Positions 44,275 through 51,787 of a DNA stretch of 64,000 nucleotides are shown here, piece after piece. The position numbers and the translations under genes were made by a program. Every line of letters begins with the position of its first letter. Position 1 is the stretch's first letter. Origin of the DNA: Faecalibacterium sp. I4-1-79 (GTDB taxonomy: Bacteria; Bacillota; Clostridia; Oscillospirales; Ruminococcaceae); assembly GCF_023347235.1 (NCBI RefSeq), contig NZ_CP094467.1, forward strand, positions 2,666,001-2,730,000, in the 5' to 3' direction. The notes beneath the pieces were generated by a model. That model worked only from the letters and a program-made list of their open reading frames with translations. It searched no databases and had not been told where the DNA came from.

Positions 44275-44292
44275 TTCTGTTCCTTCGTGCTG

Positions 44293-44406
44293 AACGATTT
44301 AGAATGCGCTCCGCGTTTGCTCTGCGCATGTTCAGCGGAAATGCTATTTATAATTTCGTAGTGCCGGAGCGTCTGCGGACGCTCCGGTACTACATTTTCA
44401 CGGCTG
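44293..44406 (+). repeat. Two-hairpin dispersed repeat, copy D
   Basis: AACGATTTAGAATGCGC with small hairpin ATGCGC/GCGCAT, TTCAGCGGAAAT, and an AT-rich linker. The main hairpin has 16-bp arms (44358-44373 and 44378-44393, one G-T pair) and loop TGCG, then ATTTTCACGG. The inner CGGAGCGTC arm part is shared with copy E. Confidence 0.85.
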
Positions 44407-44471
44407 GGGGTCGTAAGGGCAAGCTGCATATTGCGTTTCCCTACAAGCACTGTGCCGCAGGTCGTTTTTCA

Positions 44472-44500
44472 TTGCAGAACATGTCGGGTTATGCTATACT
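44472..44500 (+). promoter_or_regulatory. Promoter of the small toxin-like gene
   Basis: TTGCAG and TATACT with a 17-base spacer. The transcript would start at about 44507 and have a structured leader of about 127 bases with GGCAAGCTTCCGGGGGC-type hairpins before the 44634 start. Confidence 0.7.
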
Positions 44501-44633
44501 TGGTCTGCCGCACTAAAAACGGCAGGTGCTGTCTGCACAAAAGGTGGTCTAGCTTCCTCCGGCAAGCTTCCGGGGGCTGTGAAACCTTATTGTCTGGTTC
44601 CCCCGGACGCAAACGCGAAAGGGGGGATGCCAC

Positions 44634-44744
44634 ATGACACTGGATAACGTTCTGCAGCTGTTCGTCATTATTGGCGGCACAGTCGGGATCACGTTCAAGA
44701 TTTCGTGGGCGATCTTTCAGGAGATCCATAACAATAAGAAATGA
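44634..44744 (+). CDS. 36-residue hydrophobic peptide, candidate type I toxin (holin-like)
   Basis: MTLDNVLQLFVIIGGTVGITFKISWAIFQEIHNNKK has one membrane helix and a short charged end, the layout of TxpA/BhlA/Fst-type toxic peptides that depolarise the membrane. AAGGGGGG lies seven bases before the ATG. The gene has its own promoter and long leader, and a convergent promoter on the other strand can make an antisense RNA across its 3' end. It is too short to be found by usual gene length limits. The toxin role is inferred from architecture. Confidence 0.7.
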   Translation: MTLDNVLQLFVIIGGTVGITFKISWAIFQEIHNNKK

Positions 44745-44778
44745 CCGCCCCAGCTTTCCAATCCTGAGCGGTCATTCT
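44738..44778. terminator. Bidirectional terminator shared by toxin mRNA and antisense RNA
   Basis: AATGACCGC (44740-44748) and GCGGTCATT (44768-44776) pair; the stem begins inside the toxin stop codon region. T-rich tails lie on both strands. Confidence 0.7.
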
Positions 44779-44865
44779 TATTGACGTACTTAGCTAAAGG
44801 AAGCTGACCATTGCAGGCAGCACCTTTTCTATTTGTAGTATAACGCTCCCACGCCGTTTTGTCAA
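44738..44865 (-). ncRNA. Candidate antisense antitoxin RNA with its promoter
   Basis: On the minus strand TTGACA (plus 44860-44865) and TATACT (plus 44837-44842) have a 17-base spacer, a near-consensus promoter with no gene behind it. The RNA would run from about 44830 to the shared terminator, roughly 95 bases, overlapping the toxin 3' end. It lies just after the stop of the hydroxyacid dehydrogenase gene. This is the convergent layout of txpA/ratA-type pairs. Confidence 0.6.
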
Positions 44866-44877
44866 GCAGCGCCGGTT

Positions 44878-45870
44878 TTACAGGGTGCTTTGCAGCCGTG
44901 CGCCGCTGGCGTACTGGGTGCGGCGGTCCATCTGGTTATCCATCGGCTGACCGGCGGCATAGCGCTTGAGGTTATGTGCAAAGATATCCACGATGTTGTC
45001 CAGCGTCTTGGGCAGGCTGAAGCCGCCGGTGACATGGGGTGTGATGATCACGTTCGGCTCTGCCCACAGGGGATGCTCCGGCGGCAGCGGCTCGGGGTCG
45101 GTCACGTCCAGTCCTGCGCCGGAAAGCCGCCCGCTGTGCACGGCGGCTGCCAAGGCTTCGCCGTCCACGGCAGTGCCGCGCCCCACATTGAGCAAGATGG
45201 CACCGGGCTTGCAGAGCGCCAGCCGCTCTGCGCCAAACAGATGCAGCGTTTCCGGCGTGCCGGGCAGGCTCAGCGCCACAAGGTCAGCCTGCGGCAGCTC
45301 TGCGTCCAATTCGCTCTGCGCCACCACCCGGGTGCAGTAGTCCGGGCATGGGGTATCCGGGTGCACGGTGCGGCGCACGCCCACCACCTTGGCACCCAGC
45401 GCATACGCCCGCCGGGCAAAGTTCGAGCCGATATCGCCCATGCCCACGCACAGCACCCGGCTGCCCGCAATGCTACCCACAGAGTGGCCGGTGGGTGCCC
45501 AGCGGTGCTCCCGCTGGTTGTCCCGGTAGGTGGGCAGCTCCTTGAGCAGGCTGAGCCACATTGCCAGCATACACTCGCTGATGGCCAGACCGTAAGCGCC
45601 GGTGGCATTGGTCACGATGCAGCCCTCCGGCAGCACCCCCGGCTCCAGATAGTTATTGGGGCCGGCTGTGTTGGACTGGAACCACTCCAGATGATCGTTC
45701 TGCCGGATCAGCGGCACCGGCAGGTTGCCCAGCACCGCATCAGCCCACAGGGCATCCTCCGCCGTGGCGGTATCCGGGGTGGTAAAGCGATATGCAAAGC
45801 CCTGCACCGCCTCAATGCGGGCCCTCTGCTCTGCACTGATGGGCAGGCAGACAAGGATATGTTTGGACAT
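44878..45870 (-). CDS. D-2-hydroxyacid dehydrogenase family protein
   Basis: The 330-residue protein has the NAD site VLCVGMGDIGSNFARRAYALGAKVVGVRR (about 135-165). The catalytic Arg lies near INVGRGTAVDG-type LLNVGRGTAVDGEAL, Glu in DVTDPEPLPPEHPLW, and His in IITPHVTGG. It reduces or oxidises a 2-hydroxy/2-oxo acid; the substrate cannot be read. The ATG at 45870 is preceded by AAAGGAGCC. It stands alone. Confidence 0.92.
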   Translation of the reverse strand: MSKHILVCLPISAEQRARIEAVQGFAYRFTTPDTATAEDALWADAVLGNLPVPLIRQNDHLEWFQSNTAGPNNYLEPGVLPEGCIVTNATGAYGLAISECMLAMWLSLLKELPTYRDNQREHRWAPTGHSVGSIAGSRVLCVGMGDIGSNFARRAYALGAKVVGVRRTVHPDTPCPDYCTRVVAQSELDAELPQADLVALSLPGTPETLHLFGAERLALCKPGAILLNVGRGTAVDGEALAAAVHSGRLSGAGLDVTDPEPLPPEHPLWAEPNVIITPHVTGGFSLPKTLDNIVDIFAHNLKRYAAGQPMDNQMDRRTQYASGARLQSTL

Positions 45871-45967
45871 AATGGGGCTCCTTTCCTCTTTTTTGTCTAT
45901 CATACCGCAAACTGTGCGGCGACACAAGAGGGTGGTTCTGTGCTTTCAGACGCATCCCGTAAAAGAA

Positions 45968-46001
45968 CAATGCCGGGCAGCCCGAAAGCCGCCCGGCACC
46001 G
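45968..46001 (-). terminator. Terminator after the Hpt gene
   Basis: GGTGCCGGGC and GCCCGGCATT form a hairpin on the minus strand just after the stop at 46011, followed by TTCTTTT. Confidence 0.7.
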
Positions 46002-46010
46002 CATTAATTT

Positions 46011-46358
46011 TCAGTCCAGTGCACGGATGGCGTCCACCGTGCAACGGTACTGCTCTGCCACCTTTGCAAACTGCTCCTGCGTGCCCTCCAGCTGCCCGGC
46101 GCGCAGGGTCTCGGTCAGGGTATAGGTAGGCGCGTACAGATTGGAAAAGCCCAGATTCTGGCAGACGCCCTTGAGGGTATGCGCTCCGCGGAACGCCCCC
46201 TTCACGTCTCCCCTGCGCAGCGCTTCCTCCAGGATCTGAAAGCTGTCGTCCTGCAAGAACATCCGCACAAATTTGCAGATCATGGCTTCGTTATACAGCC
46301 GCCCCAGCACCTCCTGATAGTCTGCGCCCATCTTTTTATAGCATTCCTGTATCGTCAT
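46011..46358 (-). CDS. Hpt (histidine phosphotransfer) domain protein
   Basis: The 115-residue protein is a stand-alone four-helix Hpt domain. The phosphorylated histidine is in FRGAHTLKGVCQNLGF (about residue 60), with the usual ALRRGD just before. It would relay phosphate between a hybrid kinase and a response regulator, neither of which is nearby. Confidence 0.92.
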   Translation of the reverse strand: MTIQECYKKMGADYQEVLGRLYNEAMICKFVRMFLQDDSFQILEEALRRGDVKGAFRGAHTLKGVCQNLGFSNLYAPTYTLTETLRAGQLEGTQEQFAKVAEQYRCTVDAIRALD

Positions 46359-46715
46359 CGCTTACGCCGTGCCTTTCTTTTTTGCTATCGTCTGCTTTCC
46401 CACCGCCGCATCTTACTACGCTTCACGGCGATATAGTGTTATGATAGCACCTTCCCAGCCAGTTTGCAACTAGAGCGCAACAAGTTTTGCACTCTGTATA
46501 GTTTTTGTGTTCTCTTTTTGGCAGTTGCGCCAAAGCCACGCCCAGCTCTTTAAAAAGCGCCTGCTGCCGTGCCCTTTTCCGCTGCTGCCAGCCGCCGCTT
46601 CTGCCGGCTGAAAAAAAGCAGACCGTGCAGCGCCGTCAGCTGCGGATTCTGTATTGACGAACCGCACAAAAAACGATATACTATATTCTGGCGGTGCAGC
46701 CGTGCCGCCAGATGT

Positions 46716-46788
46716 CGGGGTGTTGCGCAGTTGGTAGCGCGCCTGCTTTGGGAGCAGGAGGCCGCGAGTTCGAGTCTCGCCACTCCGA
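46716..46788 (+). tRNA. tRNA-Pro (TGG)
   Basis: Acceptor CGGGGTG/CACTCCG, D-arm GCGCAGTTGGTAGCGC, anticodon stem-loop CCTGC-TTTGGGA-GCAGG giving TGG, T-arm GCGAGTTCGAGTCTCGC. CCA is not encoded, so it must be added by the cca product. Confidence 0.95.
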
Positions 46789-46795
46789 TACTGCA

Positions 46796-46836
46796 AACGC
46801 ACGTTGATTCGATAAGAGTCAACGTGCGTTTTTATT
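46796..46836 (+). terminator. Terminator of tRNA-Pro
   Basis: AACGCACGTTGA and TCAACGTGCGTT form a perfect 12-bp hairpin followed by TTTTA, eight bases after the tRNA. Confidence 0.9.
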
Positions 46837-46949
46837 TCGCCGGTAAACTTGACGGGGAAAATCCGAATGTGTGCAAAAACCGCGCACACTGCAAGGCCGC
46901 TTTTAAAAACCAGAGCAGCCTTTTTTCTATTTCCTCCCCTTTTGCGGGA

Positions 46950-46978
46950 TTGATAAAAGCCCACAAGTGCGGTATACT
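46950..46978 (+). promoter_or_regulatory. Sigma-A promoter of the metH pair
   Basis: TTGATA and TATACT with a 17-base spacer lie 40 bases before the start at 47019. No cobalamin or SAM riboswitch signature was seen between the tRNA terminator and this promoter. Confidence 0.8.
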
Positions 46979-47018
46979 GAATAGTACTTTATTTAAGAGA
47001 AGTAAGGAGGTGCGGCCC

Positions 47019-47708
47019 ATGGCGATCGGTGTGCCCCGCCCACTGGCGATAGAAAAGCCGCAGGCCGTAGATCTTGTACAGGCGGCGCGGTATTTCGGTG
47101 CGCACGGCGAGCCGGACGCTGCCACGCTGGCACTGCTGCAAAAGTGCGCGGTGCCGCTGTTGGCGGCGGCGATGCCCCGGGCGGTGTGGCTGCTGGCAGA
47201 CACCCCTGCCCTGACCGAGGCCGGTCTTCTGCCCGGCGAGGATGTGCACAAGCACCTGACCGGCTGCGGGCAGGCCATTCTGCTGGCGGTGACGCTGGGC
47301 CCCGGGGTGGATGCCCAGATCCGCCGGGCGGGCGTGGGCGATATTGCCGCCGGGGTAGCCTCCGATGCCTTGGGCAGCGCACTGGCCGAGCAGGCCGCCG
47401 ATGCCGCCGAGGCACAGCTGCGCCAGTGGGCGGCGACCGAGGGAAAGTATCTGACCGGGCGCTTTTCGCCCGGCTACGGCGATTGGAACATCGCGGTGCA
47501 GCCGCTGGTGGCAGCGGCGCTGGACACGGTGCGCAAGGCCGGGCTGTGCGTCACCGACACCAACCTGATGACCCCGCGCAAGAGCGTGACCGCCCTGCTG
47601 GGGGTCAGCGACCACCCGGTAAAAGGACAACTGGCCGGGTGCGGCCATTGCGTGCTGCGCACCCGCTGCGAATACAGAAAGAGGGGAAAGACCTGTGCAA
47701 GTGAATGA
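47019..47708 (+). CDS. Methionine synthase reactivation (vitamin B12-dependent activation) domain protein
   Basis: The 229-residue protein equals the C-terminal activation domain of long MetH enzymes (GDWNIAVQPLV..TDTNLMTPRKSVTALLGVSDHP). It binds SAM to re-methylate oxidised cob(II)alamin. The last part has a cysteine set CGHCVLRTRCEYRKRGKTC typical of the split form. The ATG at 47019 follows AAGGAGG. It overlaps metH by 14 bases, so the split halves are made together. Confidence 0.9.
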   Translation: MAIGVPRPLAIEKPQAVDLVQAARYFGAHGEPDAATLALLQKCAVPLLAAAMPRAVWLLADTPALTEAGLLPGEDVHKHLTGCGQAILLAVTLGPGVDAQIRRAGVGDIAAGVASDALGSALAEQAADAAEAQLRQWAATEGKYLTGRFSPGYGDWNIAVQPLVAAALDTVRKAGLCVTDTNLMTPRKSVTALLGVSDHPVKGQLAGCGHCVLRTRCEYRKRGKTCASE

Positions 47709-50118
47709 ACTTTTCAGACAGAGCAATACCATCCTGCTGGACGGCGGCATGGGCACCATGCTGCAAGCTGCCGGGCTCAAGCTGGGCGCACGCCCGGAAG
47801 AGCTGAACATCACCGACCCGGCGCTCATCGAGGGCATCCATGGGCAGTACGCTGCGGCGGGCAGCCGCATCGTCAACGCCAACACCTTCGGCGCTTCTGC
47901 CCACAAGCTGGCAGGTAGTGCTTACACGCTGGAGCAGGTCATCACCGCAGGCATTGAAAACTGCAAGCGCGCCTGTGCGCCCTACGGTGCGCTGACCGCG
48001 CTGGACGTGGGCCCGCTGGGCGAGCTGCTGGAACCCAGCGGAACGCTGGCCTTTGAGGATGCTGTGGCCGAGTATACCCGCATCGTCAAGGCGGGCGAAG
48101 CCGCCGGGGCAGACCTGATCTTTTTTGAGACCTACACCGACCTGTACGAGCTGAAAGCCGCTCTGCTGGCTGCCAAAGAGAATACCCATCTGCCCATTCT
48201 GGCCAGCATGAGCTTTGAAGCGGGCGGGCGCACCTTTACCGGCTGCACTGTGGAAAGTTTTGCCGCCACCGCCCGGGGCTTGGGCGCAGACGCCGTGGGC
48301 ATCAACTGCTCACTGGGTCCCAAGGAGATCTTCCCCATGGCAAAGCGGCTGGCAGAAGCCGTGCCCGGCAACTTCCCGGTGTTCGTCAAGCCCAACGCCG
48401 GTCTGCCCCGGGCGGACGGCAGCGGCTACGACATCACCCCGCAGCTGTTCGCCTTGCAGATAAAGCCCTACCGGGAGCTGCACCTGTTTGCCGCCGGCGG
48501 CTGCTGCGGCACCACCCCGGAGTTCATCAAGCTGCTCAACGGCACCTTTGCAGGCTGCACCCCGGGACGTCCCGCGCACCGGATGCCCTCAGTGCTGTGC
48601 ACCCCGGTGGACACGGTCACGGTAGACGGCATCACGGTGGTGGGCGAGCGCATCAACCCCACCGGCAAAAAGCGCTTCCAGCAGGCACTGCGGGAGGGCG
48701 ACATGAACTATGTGCTGGAACAGGCCGTCAGTCAGGCAGAGGCTGGGGCTCAGATCCTGGACGTGAACGTGGGCGCGCCCGGCGTAGACGAGCCGGTGCT
48801 GATGGAACAGGTGGTCAAGGCTCTGCAAAGCGTGACCAGCCTGCCCCTGCAGCTGGACTCCTCCAATGTGGAGGCGCTGGCGCGGGGTCTGCGGGTATAC
48901 AACGGCAAGCCCATCGTCAACTCCACCAACGGTGAGCCGGAAAAGCTTGCCGCCATCCTGCCGCTGTGCAAGAAGTACGGCGCTGCCATCGTGGGGCTGG
49001 CCATCGACGAAAAAGGCATCCAGCCCAAGGCCGCAGACCGCGTAGCCATTGCCCGCCGCATCACCGAGGCAGCGCTGGCGGCGGGAATCCCCCGGGAGGA
49101 TATCTACATCGACTGCCTTACCCTGACCGCCAGCGCCCAGCAGGAGGATGTACTGGCCACGGTGCAGGCACTGGAAGCCTGCAAAAAGGAGCTGGGAGTG
49201 CGCACCGTGCTGGGCGTGTCCAACATCAGCTTTGGTCTGCCATGCCGCACCTACCTGAACACCACCTTCCTGACCATGGCCATGTACGCCGGGCTGGACC
49301 TTGCCATCATGAACCCTTCCAGCGAGGAGATGATGGCGGCGGTGTACGCCTACAACGTACTGACCAACCGGGACAAGCAGAGCACAAAGTACATCGAGCG
49401 CTTTGCCGACCGTGTGCCCGCCAGCACTGCGCTGGCACAGGCTGCAAAGGCCGTGCCTGCCGCCAGTGCCGCCGAAGCAGAACTTACCGGCCCATACGCC
49501 GCCCTGATGAAAGCGGTGGAAAAGGGCTTGAAAGGTGACGCCGCCGCCCATACCCGCGCCCTGCTGGCAGAAAAGCAGCCGCTGGAGGTGGTGGACGAAG
49601 CGTTGATCCCCGCCTTGGACATCGTGGGCACTAAATACGAAAAAGGCACCCTGTTCCTGCCGCAGCTGCTGCAGGCCGCCAGCGCCGCTCAGAGCGCCTT
49701 TGAGGAGATCAAGACCGCCATTGCCCAAAAGGGCGAGGGCAGCGCCAGCAAAGGTCGCATCGTCCTTGCCACCGTCAAGGGCGATGTGCACGACATTGGC
49801 AAAAACATCGTCCGGGTCATTCTGGAAAACTACGGCTTTGAGGTGCTGGACCTTGGCCGGGATGTGCCGGTGGAGACGGTGGTGGATACGGTGCGGGAAA
49901 AGGACGTGCATCTGGTAGGTCTTTCGGCCCTGATGACCACCACCCTGAAAAGCATGGAAGAGACCATCGCCGCCCTGCACGCCGCTAAGCTCGACTGCAA
50001 GATCATGGTGGGCGGTGCCGTGCTGACCCCGGAATACGCCGAGAAGATCGGCGCGGACTGGTACGCCAAGGACGCCAAGCGCAGCGCCGACATCGCCAAG
50101 GAGTTCTTTGGGGTGTAA
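47695..50118 (+). CDS. metH: Cobalamin-dependent methionine synthase (split form)
   Basis: The 807-residue protein moves methyl from methyltetrahydrofolate to homocysteine via B12. The homocysteine domain (about 1-300) carries zinc ligands INC and GGCCGT. The pterin-binding domain (about 310-570: VVGERINPTGKKRFQ) comes next. The cap and B12 domain (about 590-807) has VKGDVHDIGKNIV, whose histidine replaces the lower cobalt ligand. The activation domain is absent here and encoded just upstream. The GTG start at 47695 is supported by AGAGGGG. Confidence 0.96.
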   Translation: MQVNELFRQSNTILLDGGMGTMLQAAGLKLGARPEELNITDPALIEGIHGQYAAAGSRIVNANTFGASAHKLAGSAYTLEQVITAGIENCKRACAPYGALTALDVGPLGELLEPSGTLAFEDAVAEYTRIVKAGEAAGADLIFFETYTDLYELKAALLAAKENTHLPILASMSFEAGGRTFTGCTVESFAATARGLGADAVGINCSLGPKEIFPMAKRLAEAVPGNFPVFVKPNAGLPRADGSGYDITPQLFALQIKPYRELHLFAAGGCCGTTPEFIKLLNGTFAGCTPGRPAHRMPSVLCTPVDTVTVDGITVVGERINPTGKKRFQQALREGDMNYVLEQAVSQAEAGAQILDVNVGAPGVDEPVLMEQVVKALQSVTSLPLQLDSSNVEALARGLRVYNGKPIVNSTNGEPEKLAAILPLCKKYGAAIVGLAIDEKGIQPKAADRVAIARRITEAALAAGIPREDIYIDCLTLTASAQQEDVLATVQALEACKKELGVRTVLGVSNISFGLPCRTYLNTTFLTMAMYAGLDLAIMNPSSEEMMAAVYAYNVLTNRDKQSTKYIERFADRVPASTALAQAAKAVPAASAAEAELTGPYAALMKAVEKGLKGDAAAHTRALLAEKQPLEVVDEALIPALDIVGTKYEKGTLFLPQLLQAASAAQSAFEEIKTAIAQKGEGSASKGRIVLATVKGDVHDIGKNIVRVILENYGFEVLDLGRDVPVETVVDTVREKDVHLVGLSALMTTTLKSMEETIAALHAAKLDCKIMVGGAVLTPEYAEKIGADWYAKDAKRSADIAKEFFGV

Positions 50119-50134
50119 CGCGGAAAAATTATAG

Positions 50135-50178
50135 ATTCAGACTGCTGAAGGGTGCGGACTTTTCAGCAGTCTTTTTTT
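50135..50178 (+). terminator. Terminator after metH
   Basis: AGACTGCTGAA and TTCAGCAGTCT form an 11-bp hairpin followed by seven T residues. Confidence 0.92.
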
Positions 50179-50742
50179 ATGGGCAGGGCGTTTATCGCAA
50201 TTTTCAAAAACAGTGCCTGTCAAAACGGCATATTTGCGATATGCAGTTTGCGGATGTTGCCCAGGCATTACAAACGCAAACTGCAATATTTGCAAACTGT
50301 TCAAAATTACCACAAAAAATTGCCACGATTGTCTGGCATAATAAGGGTGCACTCAGGGAGAACGGAACGGACCTCCCCCATAACCTCCGAAAGGTTCTCC
50401 CCGCAAAAGCCCATGCAGGCACATTTTCCTGCGGGTGCGGCCGCAGCAGCGGCGCACAGCAGGCCCATAAAAAACTGTCTCCCGTTTCTATGCGAGGCAA
50501 TAGCCAGAACGGCGGACAGACTACCAAATCCCTCCTGACCAAGCCGCAATGTTCAGGGGTTCCTATACAGCAGGCAGTGTCGCTTTCCTCCTCCTTTCCA
50601 CGACACTGCCTGCTTTTTGTTTGCGCATTTTTCCGTGAAATACAGGCAGTCTCAAGGTCGGAATGTTGCCCTGCCGCCCGCTCCCCCGCATACAAAAACC
50701 GCCCCGGCTTCCTGTTACGGAAACCGGGGCGATTCATTTGCT
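50179..50742. other. Gene-poor stretch with two strong hairpins, possible ncRNA
   Basis: No frame here has a ribosome site plus coding character. A TCTGGCATAATA -10-like box near 50335 is followed by GC-rich, structured DNA. A perfect 13-bp hairpin GCAGGCAGTGTCG/CGACACTGCCTGC ends in TTTTTG (50570-50618), a plus-strand terminator with no gene before it. A second hairpin CGCCCCGGCTTCC/GGAAACCGGGGCG (50700-50731) would terminate the small minus-strand gene at 50743. TTTGC/GCAAA-type repeats lie at 50230-50310. Confidence 0.4.
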
Positions 50743-50850
50743 TTATTTGTGCTTTTTCAAGCGCTCACGCAAAACCTTGCGGGGGTTCTCGATCGCAGCC
50801 TGAGCAGCGGTCAGGGCGTTCACAGCAATGACGTATTTTTCTTTTACCAC
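50743..50850 (-). CDS. Small ORF, unrecognised
   Basis: A 35-residue frame from GTG 50850 reads (V)VKEKYVIAVNALTAAQAAIENPRKVLRERLKKHK, a helical basic peptide. A weak AAGAGAG ribosome site precedes it and a good terminator follows. It lies immediately after a decayed gene on the same strand and may be its shifted end or an independent small gene. Confidence 0.35.
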   Translation of the reverse strand: MVKEKYVIAVNALTAAQAAIENPRKVLRERLKKHK

Positions 50851-51201
50851 GATGTACTCTCTTGATTTTCGCTCATGATTTTTCTGGATCTTCCGCGCGT
50901 AGTATCTGCAAAGGTTTCCTCTTCGCTGAATCGCAGCCAATAGGGATCTTCCATCCGGCAGGCATTGGTACGCTTAACAATTTCCCACGCATTGTAGTCC
51001 GGAAGGCCCATCATTTTCAGAATACCCTTGCAGTCCATCCGGTTTTTCGGAAAGATACGCTTCTTGGCCCAAACAACCACATCCACCAATGGAACTTTGC
51101 GTTTATCTCCGCTGAAAAGATTCAGTGGCAGATTATACTGCAGAACGCCCTCATTTGCGCAAAGATACTGTCCATCTTCGCTCAGGTGGGCGATTTCCTT
51201 T
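50844..51201 (-). pseudogene. Decayed gene fragment
   Basis: An open frame without a usable start reads KKEIAHLSEDGQYLCANEG then LPLNLFSGDKRKVPLVDVVV, AKKRIFPKNRMDCKGILKMM and NAWEIVKRTNACRMEDPYWL. The sequence looks like genuine protein (mixed composition, conserved-looking blocks). It resembles, from memory, the linker region of unnamed clostridial proteins that accompany HipA-like or HTH genes. A stop lies directly upstream in frame, and the frame ends at 50844. It is likely a remnant from the accessory island. Confidence 0.45.
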
Positions 51202-51309
51202 TTACCCTAAAAGCACTCTTGCCCTGCGCTGTACTTCTTTTTCGATCATCTTCAAGCGATTTGGCGGCAGATTATAACGTGTCGCTCTGCGGTCAAAGGT
51301 GTAGCGCAC
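51202..51309 (-). CDS. Small ORF with a good ribosome site, unrecognised
   Basis: A 35-residue frame from GTG 51309 reads (V)RYTFDRRATRYNLPPNRLKMI, then EKEVQRRARVLLG. AAAGGAG lies eight bases upstream. It may be the intact start of the decayed gene that follows, separated from it by a stop or frame change at 51202. No family is recognised. Confidence 0.4.
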   Translation of the reverse strand: MRYTFDRRATRYNLPPNRLKMIEKEVQRRARVLLG

Positions 51310-51597
51310 AGCGATTTCTCCTTTCATCCATGATCTTTTTCTTTATTATACGGCATCAGAATCCGAATGAAAAGCACCACCGTCATTCTGCACAAAATTC
51401 AATGATAAAATTTTATACCAAAAAATTCACAAAAATCGGGTTTACGGAGCCATTTTGCCGTTCCTCTCCGAATTTTGCTACAGATCTGCTACAAACTTGC
51501 TACAAACGACTGAAAAGGGGGCCTCCTACACGTTTCATTATCAATATGCAGAAGTGAATTTGTTTCACTTTTGTATATCAGAAAGCATGTAGATACA

Positions 51598-51633
51598 AGA
51601 AAAAGCCGTTTACCTTTTCAGGTAAACGGCCTT
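51598..51633 (-). terminator. Terminator after the recombinase remnant
   Basis: GGCCGTTTACC and GGTAAACGGCTTTTT form a hairpin around the stop codon of the remnant on the minus strand. Confidence 0.75.
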
Positions 51634-51787
51634 ACGTTTGGTGGAGCATTGTCCACAGCACTCGAACCTAAAACCTCTTCACGGGTGACCGTTTTGGCAT
51701 CGTCCGTGAAGTTGAAATTGAGCACGACCCGGTCATCAAAGACGTAGACCGAGTTGACAAAGGTATCAATGATCTGCCGCTGGTGTT
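51618..51787 (-). pseudogene. 3' remnant of a serine recombinase gene
   Basis: In frame this reads HQRQIIDTFVNSVYVFDDRV, VLNFNFTDDAKTVTREEVLG, SSAVDNAPPNV and PFT before the stop. That is the same C-terminus as the complete recombinase at 54602-56140, with only a few base differences over about 150 bases. Everything upstream is missing and the sequence passes directly into the helicase gene, whose last residues are read from this remnant in another frame. It marks a past insertion or deletion junction. Confidence 0.9.

Noticed and set aside
46837-47018. A cobalamin or SAM riboswitch before the metH pair
   Set aside because: Only the tRNA terminator and a sigma-A promoter are visible; there is too little leader after the promoter for either riboswitch.
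50179-50742. SRP RNA, tmRNA, RNase P RNA or 6S RNA
   Set aside because: I looked for their conserved blocks on both strands and found none. The region stays an unnamed candidate.
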